Of a stretch of 13,669 nt of DNA, positions 12,124 to 13,669 are shown in pieces. Origin of the DNA: Lichenicoccus sp964245755 (lineage in GTDB: Bacteria > Pseudomonadota > Alphaproteobacteria > Acetobacterales > Acetobacteraceae). The number at the start of each line of letters is the position of its first letter. The first letter of the stretch is position 1. The position numbers and the translations under genes were made by a program. The notes under the pieces were generated by a model. The model did no database searches, had not been told where the DNA came from, and saw only the letters and a list, made by a program, of their open reading frames with translations. The DNA is taken from the NCBI GenBank assembly GCA_964245755.1, contig CAXTNV010000099.1, positions 1-13,669 on the forward strand. Reading direction: 5' to 3'.

Positions 12124-13669
12124 TCAGTTCTGCCCCGGCGCCGGATATGCCGGCAGCAGCGGCGGCGGCGGCGGCAGTGCCGGGAGACCGTGCGGTTGCC
12201 GGCCCAGCTTGTCCATCAGCATGCCGACCGCCGTCTCGAGCTGGCGGTCGTGGCCGGCCATCAGCTCGCCGGGGCTGTTCTCGACCACGACGTCCGGGTC
12301 GACGCCGTGGTTCTCGATCACCCACTGCGAGTCGAGCCCGTACAGCGCGTCCTCCGGCACCGTGATGTAGCCGCCGTCGAGCAGGCTCCATTCGCCGCGT
12401 ATGCCGCGCACCCCGCCCCAGCTGCGCATGCCGAGCAGCGATCCGAGCCCGTACTTGCGGAAATAGTACGGGAAGATGTCGCCGTCGGAGGCGGAGAACT
12501 GGTTGAGCAGGCAGATCTTGGGACCGCTGATCAGCTGCTGCGGGATGGTCATGGGGGTGCGCTCGCGGTTGGTCGACATGCCGATCAGCACCCGCCGCAG
12601 GCGCTCCAGCACGATCTGGTCGATGAAGCCGCCGCCGTTGAAGCGGTCGTCGACGATCAGCGCCTGACGGTCCGCCTGCGGGTAGAACTGGCGCACGAAC
12701 TGCTCCATGCCCAGCGACTCCATGTTCGACAGGTACACGTAGGCGACGCGTCCGCCCGACAGCCGGTCCACCAGGGCCCGGTTATGGTCTATCCAGTCCT
12801 GCTCGCGCAGCGACATCTCGTTCCTGACCGGATCGACACTGACGTCGCGCGCGGCCCCGGTCGCCGTGCCCGCCACCGTCAGGGTCACCGGGCCCTGGAC
12901 GTCGACGAACAGGCTGTAGGGATCGGTGGGCGCGGCCAGCGCCTGCCCGTTCACCGCGAGCAGGAAATCGCCGTCGTGCAGGTTCAGCCCCGGCGCGTTG
13001 AGCGGGCTGCGGTAGTCGTCGCGCGAGTCGTCGCCGCGATAGATACGGGCAAAGCGGTAGCGCCCGGAGGCGCGGTCGAGCGTGAAGTCGACGCCGAGCA
13101 AGGCGGTCGGCGCCGCCGGCGTCGGATCCTGGTCGTCGCCGCCGCTGACATAGGTGTGCGAGTTGCCGAGCTCGCCCTGCACCTGTCCGATCAGGTAGTT
13201 GAGGTCCTCGCGCGAGCCGAGCAGCGGCAGCAGCCTGGCGTAGGAATCGTGCACCCCCTGCCAGTTCACGCCGTTGGTCTGCTCGCTGAAGAACAGGTCG
13301 CGCTCCAGCCGCCAGGCATTCTCGAACATCTCCGACCACTCCGCCGTCGGCAGCACCCGCATGCTCATCTCGTCGAGACGCAGCATGTGGCGCTCGCCGC
13401 CGCCGGGCTTGGTCTCGGCGATGCCGTACGCCGCACCCTGCTTGAACAGCACGTGGCTGCCGTCGGCGGACAGGCTGTAGCCGTCCGGTCCGTCGAGGAT
13501 GATCTCGTCCTTGCGCTTGTCGACGTCGTAGGCGTGCAGCGCCGGCTTCTCGCCCGGCAGGGAGCCCTCGATCATCTGCGGCGGCGTCGTCTGGTAGAAC
13601 ACCCGGACGCCCCCTGGGCCGCCCCCTGGGCCGCCTGCTGGGCTTGGCCTGCTTGCATGGCACTGCCCT
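12124..13669 (-). CDS. Tricorn-like S41 peptidase, C-terminal part (5' end outside the window)
   Basis: The frame is open to the right edge; about 515 codons are present. Numbering from the GTG at 13602: residues 1-60 are the end of the beta-propeller region (FYQTTPPQMIEGSLPGEKPALHAYDVDKRKD, GYSLSADG), followed by the helical region around 88-140, GELGNSHTYVSGGD with Ser148-His149 (matching the Ser-His pair of tricorn), a PDZ-like domain at about 165-255 (LLGVDF, LHDGDFLLAVNGQ) and the S41 catalytic domain. The nucleophile is Ser372 in NQFSASDGDIFPYYF, with Glu430 in WVIENHGVDPD. The family cuts peptides into short products, in bacteria often in the periplasm; the signal peptide, if any, is off the window. 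The C-terminus is Pro-rich (LPALPPPPPLLPAYPAPGQN). Upstream of 13602 a repeat-rich linker shows signs of a frame disturbance, reported separately. Confidence 0.9.
   Translation of the reverse strand, partial: GQCHASRPSPAGGPGGGPGGVRVFYQTTPPQMIEGSLPGEKPALHAYDVDKRKDEIILDGPDGYSLSADGSHVLFKQGAAYGIAETKPGGGERHMLRLDEMSMRVLPTAEWSEMFENAWRLERDLFFSEQTNGVNWQGVHDSYARLLPLLGSREDLNYLIGQVQGELGNSHTYVSGGDDQDPTPAAPTALLGVDFTLDRASGRYRFARIYRGDDSRDDYRSPLNAPGLNLHDGDFLLAVNGQALAAPTDPYSLFVDVQGPVTLTVAGTATGAARDVSVDPVRNEMSLREQDWIDHNRALVDRLSGGRVAYVYLSNMESLGMEQFVRQFYPQADRQALIVDDRFNGGGFIDQIVLERLRRVLIGMSTNRERTPMTIPQQLISGPKICLLNQFSASDGDIFPYYFRKYGLGSLLGMRSWGGVRGIRGEWSLLDGGYITVPEDALYGLDSQWVIENHGVDPDVVVENSPGELMAGHDRQLETAVGMLMDKLGRQPHGLPALPPPPPLLPAYPAPGQN
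13611..13634. repeat. 12-bp tandem repeat in the S41 gene linker
   Basis: CCCCTGGGCCGC occurs twice in a row (13611-13622, 13623-13634) and a degenerate third copy follows. On the minus strand the unit encodes a Gly/Pro-rich or, in the next frame, a Gln/Ala-rich linker. Each copy ends a run of five C, a typical slippage spot. Confidence 0.7.

Overview
The window is GC-rich DNA with genes on both strands. It looks alphaproteobacterial, most likely Rhodospirillales and perhaps Acetobacteraceae. This placement is inferred from the Hint-domain protein with its characteristic C-terminal tail, from an anhydromuramate kinase of the TGTVLDGNID type, and from the DUF2189 and tricorn-like S41 proteins. 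No rRNA or tRNA gene and no CRISPR array is visible.

Layout. (1) 46-1803, minus: a 585-residue protein with beta-rich repeats and a Hint (hedgehog/intein-type) domain. (2) 1892-5165, plus: a likely operon. It starts with a 13-codon leader ORF that has a strong ribosome binding site and whose stop overlaps the anmK start as ATGA. Then come anmK (peptidoglycan recycling), a secreted Rap1a/Tai-like small protein, a DUF2189 membrane protein and a TenA-family enzyme that overlaps DUF2189 by 4 bases. (3) 5166-6046: a patch of visibly lower GC with an unrecognised small membrane protein and the decayed 3' end of an IS630-family transposase. (4) 6047-7066, minus: an uncharacterised membrane protein. 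(5) 7326-11507: a cell-surface acylation module. An acyl carrier protein (plus) converges on a minus-strand pair, an MBOAT O-acyltransferase and an SGNH-like hydrolase/transferase, with a family 2 glycosyltransferase upstream on the same strand. (6) 11508-12123: 616 bases without a convincing gene but with several inverted repeats. (7) 12124 to the right edge, minus: the C-terminal part of a tricorn-like S41 peptidase whose 5' end lies outside the window.

How the genes may work together. The acyl carrier, MBOAT and SGNH set has the parts list of a Dlt-like or AlgI/PatA-PatB-like system: a carrier-bound acyl group, passage through the membrane by MBOAT, and transfer to an extracellular glycan by the SGNH protein. 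The glycosyltransferase suggests that the acceptor is a polysaccharide. No adenylating or acyl-loading enzyme is in the window, so the acyl group is unknown. The anmK operon mixes wall recycling, a periplasmic protein, a membrane protein and thiamin salvage, with no obvious single pathway.

The most noteworthy items are the anmK leader ORF, the split acyl-carrier acylation module, the low-GC island with transposon debris, and signs of a frame disturbance in the linker of the S41 gene at the right edge.
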